A DNA stretch of 64,000 nt from positions 124,001-188,000 of the forward strand of contig NZ_LZRP01000003.1 of NCBI RefSeq assembly GCF_001678665.1, read 5' to 3'. The stretch comes from Erythrobacter sp. QSSC1-22B. GTDB lineage: Bacteria; Pseudomonadota; Alphaproteobacteria; Sphingomonadales; Sphingomonadaceae. Both the position numbers and the translations under genes were made by a program. The notes under the pieces were generated by a model that saw nothing but the letters and a program-made list of their open reading frames with translations, made no database searches and was not told the DNA's origin. How positions within the stretch are numbered: the first letter of the stretch is position 1; every line of letters begins with the position of its first letter. Positions 42,395 through 51,175 of the stretch are shown here, one piece after another.

Positions 42395-43978
42395 TTATTC
42401 AACCCAGAATTTCCGGAATTGCCGACGGGGATCGGCTTCAACGCGCAAGTCCTTGTCGAAGATGAGCGTCGTTCTTTCGGAAGCCGCGTAAGGCTTCCAG
42501 TCGGGGACGTGTTCGTTGTTGGGATCGCCATTGGCGGCAAAGGCCGCCCAGCTCGACGCCATGGCTTTGGCGAGACCATTCGCTGCGGAACTCGAACCGT
42601 TGAGTGCGCCGCGGGTATTGTAGAGGCTGGGGGCGACATCGATGCCATGCACAGCACCGAACCGCCCGTCGGCAGCGGGGCTGGGTTCGGTCCAGAGATA
42701 GCTCCACACCGCAGCGCCGCCCTGTTTGGCCTTGAGCTCGGCCTGGGCGAAGGCACCTTTGCGGAAGGTCAGATCGGAATCCAGCCGCGCGGCCAGCAGA
42801 AAGGGTGCGGCATCGGGGTCCTCGGTGCGATAGGCAGCTACGGCATCCTCCGCCCGTCCGCCGAGCCGCTCGCGCGCGAAATCCAGCAGCTCACCCTCGT
42901 CCATGGTGAAATTCCCCATGCGATAGGAACGCTCGTCGAGCACGGATGAAACGATCATCGGCACATCGGCGGACACGGCTGGAGCGTCCGGGTCCCACGG
43001 ATGGCGGGGCAGGGTGATGCCGTCCACCACTGGCGCGAAACTGCGGGGGGCCTCCCCGAGTGCACGATCGGCTGCCTCGAGTCCGGCCTGAGTTTCCAGC
43101 AGGGTGGTCCATGCGACTTGCTGCAGTTTGCGCACGTCTCCGGGCGCGATGTCGAGCGCATCCAGCAGCCGCTTCGCCGTGCTCGAAGCCATTTCGGGGG
43201 GCATCATCCTGAGCGCGGAGCCGCTCATCACCCCGGCCCGATGGAACAGTCCCTTGCCGTCCGGCATCGCCATCAGCACGCTGGTCTTCGCCCCGCCGCC
43301 CGACTGGCCGTAGACCAGCACGCGGTCGGGATCGCCACCGAAGGACGCAACGTTCTCGCGCACCCAGCCCAGCGCTGCGACGATGTCCTGCATGCCGACG
43401 GTCCCCGACGTGGCAAAATCCTCGCCGCCAAATTCGGCAAGATGGAGGAAGCCGAAGGCACCCAGGCGATGATTGATGGCAATCACGACGCTGTCGGAAA
43501 AGCGAGCCATCTGCTCACCATCCATGCCAACCGAATTGCCCGACCCGGAATAGAAACCGCCGCCGTGCAGCACGACGATGACCGGTTTCTTCGCGTTCGG
43601 GTCGATGGCGGGCGCCCACAGGTTGAGAGACAGATTGTCCTCGCCCATCCCGGAAGGGTTGCGATCGACCATGATCAGATCGGCATAGGTATGCCGCCGA
43701 TCGCCCGGCAGCTGCGGCGCGACATCGGTCCAGTGCAACGCATCGCGCACTCCGGCCCACGGTTCGACCGACCGGGGGGGCATGAAGCGGTTCGCCCCTG
43801 AGGTGTCGGAGGCATAGCTGATCCCGCGGAACACGGCGACGCCGCCGGAATGAAGGCCGCGCAATTTGCCATATGCGGTTTCCACTACCGGAAACATGGT
43901 CGCGCCCACGGCGGGTTTCGCCATGGTCATGGCGCCAAGCGCCAGCGCCGAACCCAGTGTCTGTCGACGGGTCATCAT
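42395..43978 (-). CDS. type-B carboxylesterase, Tat-type signal
   Basis: 527-residue alpha/beta-hydrolase of the carboxylesterase/pnbA class. The N-terminus MTRRQTLGSALALGAMTMAKPAVGA has a twin-arginine motif and hydrophobic stretch, predicting folded export to the periplasm. Triad: S226 in YGQSGGG, E349 in SVLDER, H444 in VHGIDV; oxyanion-hole HGGGF at about 138-142. First of four such esterases in 18 kb. It diverges from a DapA-family gene, with a possible operator between. Confidence 0.88.
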   Translation of the reverse strand: MMTRRQTLGSALALGAMTMAKPAVGATMFPVVETAYGKLRGLHSGGVAVFRGISYASDTSGANRFMPPRSVEPWAGVRDALHWTDVAPQLPGDRRHTYADLIMVDRNPSGMGEDNLSLNLWAPAIDPNAKKPVIVVLHGGGFYSGSGNSVGMDGEQMARFSDSVVIAINHRLGAFGFLHLAEFGGEDFATSGTVGMQDIVAALGWVRENVASFGGDPDRVLVYGQSGGGAKTSVLMAMPDGKGLFHRAGVMSGSALRMMPPEMASSTAKRLLDALDIAPGDVRKLQQVAWTTLLETQAGLEAADRALGEAPRSFAPVVDGITLPRHPWDPDAPAVSADVPMIVSSVLDERSYRMGNFTMDEGELLDFARERLGGRAEDAVAAYRTEDPDAAPFLLAARLDSDLTFRKGAFAQAELKAKQGGAAVWSYLWTEPSPAADGRFGAVHGIDVAPSLYNTRGALNGSSSAANGLAKAMASSWAAFAANGDPNNEHVPDWKPYAASERTTLIFDKDLRVEADPRRQFRKFWVE

Positions 43979-44085
43979 CGTGGTATCTCCCTCTTCCTGC
44001 GTTTGACACTAGAACAAGTTATTGACCCGTGTTAAGTCTTTTTCGTGTTTGTGGTATGTTCCCTGAGGGCTTGATCGCCTAGGGT

Positions 44086-44117
44086 GTTACGAACAATTGG
44101 AAAATATGGTTCGTGAC
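44086..44117. promoter_or_regulatory. candidate operator between divergent esterase and DapA-family genes
   Basis: GTTACGAAC (44086-44094) and GTTCGTGAC (44109-44117) form 9-base arms with one mismatch, 14 bases apart. It lies in the divergent region, 35 bases upstream of the TTG start of the DapA-family gene. The binding protein is unknown; one of the TetR-type regulators in the island is a possible candidate. Confidence 0.4.
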
Positions 44118-44151
44118 AAGATGGGCGCACGGATGAGGGGAGAACGAGGAT

Positions 44152-45351
44152 TTGGAGGGTTTCCACATCGACCGCCGCGGCGCGCTGGCTGGTAGCGTAG
44201 CGTTGATGACGGCCAGTACAGCCGGAGCGCACCTGCCGACCGTTCGGCGCCTGAAGCCCGCCGCCGATTCGAGTCAGCGAGTGTGGGGCGAGAAAAACCT
44301 GCGTGGGTTGATGAACCTGTTTTTGCCGACATTCCGCGAGGACGGGCGAACGCTGGACGAGGAGGCGATCCGCCACGATGTGCGACATGCCATCGCGCAA
44401 GGCTTTTCCGGTACGATGCCGATGATCAATTGGACGGTGCCCGGCGATCCAAACTGGCGCGAACTATACCGCATCGTCATCGACGAGGCGGGAAGCGACC
44501 TGCCGGTCCACGGCATTCTGGCAGGCCGGGAGGTCGCTTCCGACCTCGCGGTGCTCGGCGCGCTGGAGGATATCGGTGCCAAGCTGGTCCTGCTGGCCTC
44601 GACCTACCCGTCCGACAGCAGCGCGGACCAGCTCTACGACCTCATGGCGCAGCGCATCACTTCTACGTCGCTGCCGATCATGCTCTATGCGGCCACCGGG
44701 CGGCGAGCCTTCCCGTCGCTTGGCCCGGCAGGCCAACCGCTCGACGTCTACGACCGGATCGGCAATCTCGAGAATGTCGTCGCGGTAAAGATTTCGCAGC
44801 CCGTCTCGCTCACATCGACCATGCAGCTTTGCCAGCGCCTCGGAGACCGGCTGTCGATGGGGCCGGTCAATCTCGATTTCCTGCCGCTTCTCGCACGGCA
44901 TTTCCGGATCGCGTGGAGCGGACAATGGAATGCCGAGGCGGTGCAGACGCCGGAGCAGCAACTTGGCAATCGCTTGCTCGAGGCCTGTGCCGGGGGCGAT
45001 GCCGCGCAGGTGGATGCGCTCGCTCGTCAGATCGAGCCGGTCCTGTCGCACTTCTTCGGAGTGCAGGCGCCTGTGATCCGCAAGGGTGCGCATCCCTGGC
45101 AGCACAATCGCTATTACCAATGGCTAAGCGGTGGAAACGGGGGGCTGCTCCCGCGCGACAGGCATGCACCGGACGGGGCCATACCCGTCTTGGATGCGAA
45201 GGCGCGCGCGGGAATGCGCGCTGCCTTTGTCGCGTCCGGTCTGGAGCCTGTCGTGGCCCCGGAAGAACAGTTCGTCGTCGGGCGGTCCGCCTGGGCGCGG
45301 GGTGTCCGCGCAAGCGATCTTTCCGATTTGCCATACTACTCTGAAAGCTGA
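44152..45351 (+). CDS. dihydrodipicolinate synthase (DapA/NAL) family protein with export signal
   Basis: 399-residue TIM-barrel lyase of the class I pyruvate-aldolase superfamily. The Schiff-base lysine is K213 in VVAVKIS and the conserved tyrosine Y179 in MLYAATGRR. Unlike usual members (about 290-310 residues, cytosolic), it has an N-terminal IDRRGALAGSVALMTASTAGA stretch with a twin-arginine and Ala cleavage region, suggesting export, plus about 60 extra residues at the C-terminus. The start is TTG; no in-frame ATG fits. Its stop is 17 bases before the next esterase start. Substrate unknown; aldol cleavage of a 2-oxo acid is the family reaction. Confidence 0.75.
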   Translation: MEGFHIDRRGALAGSVALMTASTAGAHLPTVRRLKPAADSSQRVWGEKNLRGLMNLFLPTFREDGRTLDEEAIRHDVRHAIAQGFSGTMPMINWTVPGDPNWRELYRIVIDEAGSDLPVHGILAGREVASDLAVLGALEDIGAKLVLLASTYPSDSSADQLYDLMAQRITSTSLPIMLYAATGRRAFPSLGPAGQPLDVYDRIGNLENVVAVKISQPVSLTSTMQLCQRLGDRLSMGPVNLDFLPLLARHFRIAWSGQWNAEAVQTPEQQLGNRLLEACAGGDAAQVDALARQIEPVLSHFFGVQAPVIRKGAHPWQHNRYYQWLSGGNGGLLPRDRHAPDGAIPVLDAKARAGMRAAFVASGLEPVVAPEEQFVVGRSAWARGVRASDLSDLPYYSES

Positions 45352-45368
45352 TGAGAAGGAGCGTGGAC

Positions 45369-47000
45369 ATGTCCATTCGAAATGTGATCGCCGGTGTCGC
45401 TGCTGTGACCGCCATGATGGGCCTGTCAGCCTGTGCCACGCTCGATACGCAGGCACCTATCGCGACGAGCGAGACCGCGCCGCGGCTCGAGACGAGCCAC
45501 GGTCCGGTCGTCGGATCGCGTGAAGGGGCAACGCAAGCGGTGAACGTGTTTCGCGGCGTGCGCTATGCCGCCTCCACCGAAGGTCGCCGCTTTCAGCTTG
45601 CCGGCGATCCAGCGGCATGGAGCCAGCCCCTGCCCGCAACGCAATTCGGCAGCGAATGCCCACAGCGCCCGTCGGGCGATGTGCCGGTCTTTCAGTCATG
45701 GGCGAATACGGTCGGCACCAGCGAGGACTGCCTGTTCCTCAATGTCTGGACCCGCGGTCTGAACGACGGGAAGAAGCGTCCGATCATGGTCTGGCTCCAT
45801 GGTGGGGGCTATGTAACGGGTTCCGGATCCAGCAATGGCTACGACGGTTCGCGCCTTGCCGAACGCGGGGATGTGGTGGTCGTGACCATCAACCACCGGC
45901 TGAACGGTCTGGGTTATTCCTATCTCGGCGAAATCACCGACGATCCGAAATATGCCGACAGCGGCAATCTGGGCAGCCTCGATATCGTCAAGGCGCTGGA
46001 ATGGGTGCGCGATCACGCAGAGGAGATCGGCGGCGACGCGGGCAACGTCACGATCTTCGGCGAGAGCGGGGGTGCTGCCAAGGTATCGACGCTGATGGCG
46101 ATGGAGCAGGCCCGAGGACTTTTCCATCGTGCCATCGCGCAATCGGGCTCGATGTCGCTATCGGGCTTCACACCCCGATTGGCGACGCCGCTTGCCAAGG
46201 ACCTGATGAAAACGGCGGGCGTGTCGAGCGTCGCGGATCTGGCCGCGATGCCGATCGACGATTTCGTAGTGGCGATGATGAAATCGCGGACGAGGGCGGC
46301 CTATTATCGTCCGGTCGTCGACGGCCGATCGCTGACGCGCCAGCCCTATGCGCCCGATGCCAACCCGGTTTCGGCGAACATTCCCCTGCTGGTCGGTACC
46401 AACAACAACGAGATGCGCCTGCAGGGCGGGCTCGCAAATCCGGAGAACTTCACGCTTACCTGGGAGCAATTGCCCGCCAAGCTCACGCCCTTTTTGGGCG
46501 AGGCCGATGTTAACGCGATCATCGCGGGCATGCGCGCGGCGCATCCCGATTACGATGCCAGCGACGTGTTCTTCCAGGTCGCCACATTCCGCAATTATCG
46601 CGCCGCAGCGCTGCGGCAGGCCGAGCGCAAGAGCGCGCAGCAGGCGCCGGTGTACATGTATCGGCTCGACTGGAAGACCCCGGTCGAAGGAGGGCGGCTC
46701 GAGACGCCCCACGCGCTCGACATCGCATTCGTGTTCGACAATGTCGCGCGGTCCACCAGCTACACCGGTCCTGAAAGCAGGGAGACCGCACGGATGGCCG
46801 ATCTGATGGCGGATTCGTGGATCGCCTTTGCCCGCACCGGCAATCCGAACACGCCCGCGCTGCCGCGCTGGCCGACCTACGACACCAAGGACCGCGCGAC
46901 GATGATCTTCGACATCGATCCCGCTGTCGTGCGCGATCCGGATGGCAGAGAGCGCGAATTGCTCCAGCCTCTTCTGCCGGAAGGTCCCGCTCAAGAATGA
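45369..47000 (+). CDS. type-B carboxylesterase, lipoprotein
   Basis: 543 residues with a lipobox LSAC (C22), so probably membrane-anchored in the periplasm. Triad S233 in FGESGGA, E348 in GTNNNEMR, H448 in TPHALDI; oxyanion HGGGY. AAGGAG lies eight bases before the ATG at 45369, which is preferred to an ATG at 45351 overlapping the preceding stop. It appears cotranscribed with the DapA-family gene. A 16 bp tandem repeat follows its stop. Confidence 0.9.
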   Translation: MSIRNVIAGVAAVTAMMGLSACATLDTQAPIATSETAPRLETSHGPVVGSREGATQAVNVFRGVRYAASTEGRRFQLAGDPAAWSQPLPATQFGSECPQRPSGDVPVFQSWANTVGTSEDCLFLNVWTRGLNDGKKRPIMVWLHGGGYVTGSGSSNGYDGSRLAERGDVVVVTINHRLNGLGYSYLGEITDDPKYADSGNLGSLDIVKALEWVRDHAEEIGGDAGNVTIFGESGGAAKVSTLMAMEQARGLFHRAIAQSGSMSLSGFTPRLATPLAKDLMKTAGVSSVADLAAMPIDDFVVAMMKSRTRAAYYRPVVDGRSLTRQPYAPDANPVSANIPLLVGTNNNEMRLQGGLANPENFTLTWEQLPAKLTPFLGEADVNAIIAGMRAAHPDYDASDVFFQVATFRNYRAAALRQAERKSAQQAPVYMYRLDWKTPVEGGRLETPHALDIAFVFDNVARSTSYTGPESRETARMADLMADSWIAFARTGNPNTPALPRWPTYDTKDRATMIFDIDPAVVRDPDGRERELLQPLLPEGPAQE

Positions 47001-47025
47001 TCCGTGCTCGGGCGCACCTCGCGTT

Positions 47026-47073
47026 CACCGACGGGTAGGGGCACCGACGGGTAGGGGCGCCGACGGGTAGGGG
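47026..47073 (+). repeat. 16 bp tandem repeat, 3 copies, between convergent genes
   Basis: CACCGACGGGTAGGGG occurs at 47026-47041 and 47042-47057, with a one-base variant at 47058-47073. It is 25 bases after the esterase stop and 15 bases before the VOC stop on the other strand. Confidence 0.93.
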
Positions 47074-47088
47074 TTGCGAGGCGGTCGC

Positions 47089-47508
47089 CTAGCGGGCGGT
47101 GGCCTCGCCGGCTGCAGTAGCGCCCGCGCTCATCTGCATCATTTCGATTTCGTGCCCGTCCGGCGTAAGAACGAAGGCTATTCGCGCAGGGCCGAAACTT
47201 ATCGTCTCGCCTTTCTGGCGAGCCCCCGCTGCGATCGCGCGGGCAAGATCGGCCTCGAGGGTACGCGTGATCATGCCGACCGGCCCGTACCCATTGCCGT
47301 TCTCGAGCCCGCGTTCATCCTTCCACTGAAACAGGACCATGGTGGCCGAGCCCTTCTTGCCGGTCATCATGTGCTCGCGAAATTGGGGCGTATCCACGGT
47401 GTCGGCGTGCGTCATGCCGAAGCCATCGACGAAGAAACGCGTAGTACTTTCTATGTCGGACACGGTCAGCTTGAAAAAGGTGAACAGGGCGGGAGATGGA
47501 TCGGTCAT
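47089..47508 (-). CDS. VOC family (glyoxalase/dioxygenase fold) protein
   Basis: 139 residues with paired beta-alpha-beta-beta-beta units: FFKLTVSDIESTTRFFVDGFGM and the C-terminal IAFVLTPDGHEIEMMQM with the metal-type His/Glu. Members include glyoxalases, isomerases and ring-cleavage dioxygenases, so the reaction cannot be given. ATG at 47508 is used because AAGGAA is nearby; another ATG at 47523 is five codons upstream. It lies after a broken SDR gene in what looks like a minus-strand operon. Confidence 0.78.
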   Translation of the reverse strand: MTDPSPALFTFFKLTVSDIESTTRFFVDGFGMTHADTVDTPQFREHMMTGKKGSATMVLFQWKDERGLENGNGYGPVGMITRTLEADLARAIAAGARQKGETISFGPARIAFVLTPDGHEIEMMQMSAGATAAGEATAR

Positions 47509-47579
47509 GGCGGGTTCCTTCATGATGTAGGTCGATTTTGGTCGTCAGGCGGGAGGTCGGTAGGAAGCGAGCTCGATAG

Positions 47580-47842
47580 CCCGCCGTAATGGGGGTTGGA
47601 GGCCGCGTTGCAGACCAGGATTTCGACCGGGCCTAGCCGCTCGTTGTTGCGCTCGACCAGATATTTGAGCTGCGCTTTGCCGAAAATGCTGGCGGCAATC
47701 TCATCGCAGTCTTCCTGGTTGCGGCTGGAGATTGCAACCTTCTCTCTCTGTGTGCAGCAAGCTGCTGCGCGATTGCCATGCCGATGCCGCGGCTCGAACC
47801 GGGGATGATAGCAACCTTACCGGTCAGATCGAATAGCGACAT
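47580..47842 (-). pseudogene. short-chain dehydrogenase remnant (DHRS4-like SDR)
   Basis: The frame starts MSLFDLTGKVAIIPGSSRGIGMAIAQQLAAH, a full NAD(P)-binding Rossmann start. It then shifts phase and continues EKVAISSRNQEDCDEIAASIFGKAQLKYLVERNN and PVEILVCNAASNPHYGG. Between FGK and AQLKYLV roughly 20 residues expected of the family are missing, and everything after NPHYGG, including the Ser-Tyr-Lys catalytic centre, is gone. So at least a frameshift, an internal deletion and a 3' truncation. It directly follows the APH-type gene. Confidence 0.8.
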
Positions 47843-47850
47843 GGTGTTCT

Positions 47851-48888
47851 TTAAATCTGCGCCTTTTGCGCGAAGGCCCAGGCCTGTCTGGCAAGAGGCA
47901 CGATGCGCGATGTGGCCGCTTCGGCATTGGCGCTCGACGCGTTGCCGTCCAGCGTGCGTTTCTTGATGCCCTGGATAATGCCGACCAGGCGGAACAGATT
48001 GTAGGCGAAAAACCAGTTGAGATCGGGGACGCTGTCACGCCCCGTGGCCGCGCAATAGCGCTCGGTCGCTTCTTCCAGTGTAGGGATGCCCAGAGCGGGC
48101 AGGTCCAGCCCGCCCAGTTGCGCACCGCGCTCGCCATGCGGCATGGCCCAGTTCATCGCCAGATAGGCGAAATCGGCCAGCGGATCGCCCAACGTCGAGA
48201 GTTCCCAGTCGATGATGGCGAGGATTTGGGGGCCATCCGGGGCGTAGATCAGATTGTCGATGCGATAATCGCCATGGATGATCGATGTACGGTCCTGCTG
48301 GGGCAGGGTTTCAGGCAACCACTCTATCAGCCGCTCTATCTCGGGGATGTCGTCCGTCTGCGCCGCGCGATACTGCTTGGTCCAGCGGCCTACCTGCCGC
48401 ACGAAGTAATTGCCGGGCGCGCCGAAATCGCCAAGCCCGACAGCCTGGGGGTCGACCGCGTGGAGCGCGGCAAGCGCATCGATCGCCGCATCGTATATCG
48501 CGCGCCGTTCGGTGGGGGCGCAATCCGGAAGGGCTCCGTTCCAGAAGGTGCGCCCCGCGACCATTTTCATCAGATAGAATGGCGACCCGATGACATCCGG
48601 ATCCTCGCACAGGGCCAGCGGGGCGGCGACGGGAACCGGGGTTCCATGAAGCGCATCGATGAGGCGATATTCCCGTTCCACCGCATGGGCGGAAGGGAGC
48701 AAACTGCCAAACGGTTTTCGGCGCAGGACCATCGCGCCGGCGGCGGTCTCGATGCGGTACGTCGGATTGGACTGGCCGCCGGTGAATTTTGCGATCCGTT
48801 CGATCCGTTCAGACCTGCCCAGCGCCCCGTCGATCCAGCTTTGTAGCGCGGCAGCGTCGAGATCGGAGTGGATTGGCTCGTCAGTCAT
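47851..48888 (-). CDS. phosphotransferase (APH) family protein, ACAD10-like
   Basis: 345-residue protein kinase-like fold: VLRRKPFG with the ATP lysine, the catalytic HGDYRIDNLIYA and the metal-binding IDWELSTLGDPLADFAY. These are the aminoglycoside phosphotransferase motifs, but FTGGQSNPTYRI and this context place it with ACAD10/11-type proteins that act on hydroxyacyl-CoAs in fatty-acid or sterol breakdown (family knowledge). It overlaps the thioesterase stop (ATGA). A role in acyl-CoA catabolism is inferred. Confidence 0.85.
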   Translation of the reverse strand: MTDEPIHSDLDAAALQSWIDGALGRSERIERIAKFTGGQSNPTYRIETAAGAMVLRRKPFGSLLPSAHAVEREYRLIDALHGTPVPVAAPLALCEDPDVIGSPFYLMKMVAGRTFWNGALPDCAPTERRAIYDAAIDALAALHAVDPQAVGLGDFGAPGNYFVRQVGRWTKQYRAAQTDDIPEIERLIEWLPETLPQQDRTSIIHGDYRIDNLIYAPDGPQILAIIDWELSTLGDPLADFAYLAMNWAMPHGERGAQLGGLDLPALGIPTLEEATERYCAATGRDSVPDLNWFFAYNLFRLVGIIQGIKKRTLDGNASSANAEAATSRIVPLARQAWAFAQKAQI

Positions 48889-49727
48889 CCGTTCGTGAGC
48901 CCCTGCAGGTTATCCAGCGTTTCGCCTTGCGGTCTCATCAGGCTTTCCTGACTGGCAGTGGCGACCATTCGTCCGGCCTGGTCATAGAAATGCCCGCGAT
49001 TGAGGCCACGGGCATGACCGGCCCATGGGCTCTCGGTGGCGAACAGATGCCAGTCATCGAAATTGGGCGTCTCGTGAAACCAGATCGCATGGTCGAGCGA
49101 GGCCGCCTGCACCTTGCTGCTGCCCGGGCGGATGGAATGCGGCAACATGGCATTGCGCAGGAACATCATGTCCGAGGCATAGGCCAGAAGCGCGCGCTGG
49201 AGCAGCGGATCGCGCCCGGCGGGATCGCGCATACGCATCCACACGCCGGTCTTTGGCTCACGCGCACTCGTACCGAACAAGGAACCCGGATCGAGCGGGA
49301 CGATCTCGATCGGGCGGTTCTGCAGCCGGTCGATGATCGGCGAATCGCCCGCGTGTGCGTTGCGCTCTTGCCAACTGCAAAGGTTCTGCAGCGCCGCGTC
49401 GACGTTCAATTCGAAAGGAGCCGCACTCGCATGGGCGAACCCGATTTCCGGCGATTGGAAAGACGCGATCATGGAGAAGATGATCGTCTCACCCTGAACG
49501 CCCTCCACCCGGCGTGTGGCGAAGCTGCGCCCTTCGGAAAGCGTCGTAACTTTATATTGGACCGGGACCGCGCTCGATCCCGCCCTCAGGAAATAGGAAT
49601 GGAGGGAATGGGGGAGGCGACCATCGCGTTCTTCGGCGCCAGCGGCCAGCAAGGCTTGCGCGACGGCCTGCCCGCCAAACAGCCGCGGCCCCATCGCAGG
49701 CCCCGGCTCGCCTTCGTATTCTTCCAC
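48885..49727 (-). CDS. acyl-CoA thioesterase II (TesB-like)
   Basis: 280-residue double-hotdog thioesterase: GPRLFGGQAVAQALLAA near the N-terminus, HSLHSYFLRAG near residue 42 and ASLDHAIWFH plus RGHFYDQAGRMVATASQESLMR near the end. The GTG at 49727 is the first canonical start, but residues conserved in the family precede it (IIDLPAILAVKPIDVEEY); the in-frame codon at the expected start (49769) is ATA, placed after GGGAGAGGG. Either translation starts at GTG or the original ATG was lost. It heads the minus-strand operon with the APH-type gene. Confidence 0.8.
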   Translation of the reverse strand: MEEYEGEPGPAMGPRLFGGQAVAQALLAAGAEERDGRLPHSLHSYFLRAGSSAVPVQYKVTTLSEGRSFATRRVEGVQGETIIFSMIASFQSPEIGFAHASAAPFELNVDAALQNLCSWQERNAHAGDSPIIDRLQNRPIEIVPLDPGSLFGTSAREPKTGVWMRMRDPAGRDPLLQRALLAYASDMMFLRNAMLPHSIRPGSSKVQAASLDHAIWFHETPNFDDWHLFATESPWAGHARGLNRGHFYDQAGRMVATASQESLMRPQGETLDNLQGLTNG

Positions 49728-49937
49728 ATCGATAGGCTTGACCGCGAGTATCGCCGGTAGGTCGATTATCGTCCCTCTCCCTTTTCATTTCCATACTCGA
49801 TATTCGAACGATTGGCACATTTCAAGCGCGGCTTGACGGCTATCTGCGCACATTTGCCCATAGAACAGAGCCCTTCTGAAATGGATTGACGGCCTAACAA
49901 ATAGTATGGAATAAGCGTGGCGAGAATTCAGGAGAGC

Positions 49938-51119
49938 ATGATGACCTACACCAAAGGCCGCGTCGTGAACGACGCTGACGCACACACGATGGAGACGCAG
50001 GACTGGCTCGCCCCCTATCTGGAGGGCGAGTACAAGGAGATGTATTCCGAAGTGTATTCCAAGCGCGAAGGCGGCGAACGGATCGTCAAGATGATCGACG
50101 CCGCAAAGGCTCGTAAAGCCGATCCGGAAGCGCGCGCCAAGGCGCTCGAAAACCCGATCGAGGGTGCGAAGGGTTGGCTCGGCTACGGCGGTTTCGACAA
50201 GGACGAGCGGGTCGAAGCGCTCGACTGGCTGGGATTCAGCAGCCAGCTGGTGTTCCCGACCTTCGGTCTCGGCGCGATCAGCAAGGCGGCGGATGACGAC
50301 CAGCGGTATGCCGCCGCCACGGCGCTCAACAAGGCGCAACAGGATTTCTGCAACGCCGATCCGCGTCTGGACTGCGTGGCTTTCGCTCCGCTCGACGATG
50401 CGGACCGCGCGCTCGCCGAAGCGCAGAGGGCGGTTGCCGCAGGGGCCATGGCGGTGATGATCAGCGCCGGACCCGCTGGTGACAAGAGCCCCGGCCACCC
50501 CGATCTGGATCCGTTCTGGAAGTTCCTCGAGGAGACCCAAATCCCGTTCATGCTACACATCGGACCGGGTACGAAGACCCAGCCAGCGAAGTTCAAGAAC
50601 AACGGCCGCGAACGCTCGTCCGATCTGCATGGTGGTGGCGAGAACCTGCGTTTCCCGGACTTTCTGTGCCTATGGTACGCGCCGCAGGAATTCCTGACTG
50701 CGATGGTCTATGACGGCGTCTTCCAGCGGTTTCCCGACCTGCGTGGCGGGGTCATCGAAAGCGGCGCGGGATGGGTCCCGGAATTCCTCCGCATGCTGGA
50801 TCATGGTTGGTATTCGTTCAGCAGGACGGACCAGTATCTCAAGGCGATGGACCTCAAGCCATCCGAATATATCAAGCGCGCCGTGCGCTTTACGCCTTTC
50901 CCGAACGAGGATGTGGGGCGCATGATCCGGGATAGCGCGCCTGAGCTGTACCTGTTTTCCAGCGACTATCCGCACCCGGAAGGGAGTAAGGACCCGTTTG
51001 GCAAATTCGAGGCCTCGCTCGAGGCGTTCGACGAGGATGTGAAGGACATGTTCTACCGGTCGAACTACGATCACATGATGTATCGCCCCGGCGAGTCCAT
51101 GGCCGAGGCAGCCGAGTAG
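49938..51119 (+). CDS. amidohydrolase family (Amidohydro_2, PF04909) protein
   Basis: 393-residue metal-dependent hydrolase or decarboxylase. The N-terminal VVNDADAHTMET contains the metal-type DxH-like start of the family; FMLHIGPGT (His), and FSSDYPHPEGSKDP with the catalytic aspartate near the C-terminus match the ACMSD-like group. AGGAGA is just before the ATG at 49938; a second ATG follows directly. Such proteins in sphingomonad islands act on aromatic or cyclic acids, but the substrate is unknown. No signal peptide. Confidence 0.82.
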   Translation: MMTYTKGRVVNDADAHTMETQDWLAPYLEGEYKEMYSEVYSKREGGERIVKMIDAAKARKADPEARAKALENPIEGAKGWLGYGGFDKDERVEALDWLGFSSQLVFPTFGLGAISKAADDDQRYAAATALNKAQQDFCNADPRLDCVAFAPLDDADRALAEAQRAVAAGAMAVMISAGPAGDKSPGHPDLDPFWKFLEETQIPFMLHIGPGTKTQPAKFKNNGRERSSDLHGGGENLRFPDFLCLWYAPQEFLTAMVYDGVFQRFPDLRGGVIESGAGWVPEFLRMLDHGWYSFSRTDQYLKAMDLKPSEYIKRAVRFTPFPNEDVGRMIRDSAPELYLFSSDYPHPEGSKDPFGKFEASLEAFDEDVKDMFYRSNYDHMMYRPGESMAEAAE

Positions 51120-51175
51120 ATCGTAAAATCTGACGCTATCGGAGGGGAGCATCGCGAGATGATCCCCTTCGTGCG

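Noticed and set aside
47851..48888. Aminoglycoside resistance kinase
   Set aside because: APH motifs are shared by ACAD10-type proteins, and the operon with a TesB-like thioesterase points to acyl-CoA metabolism.
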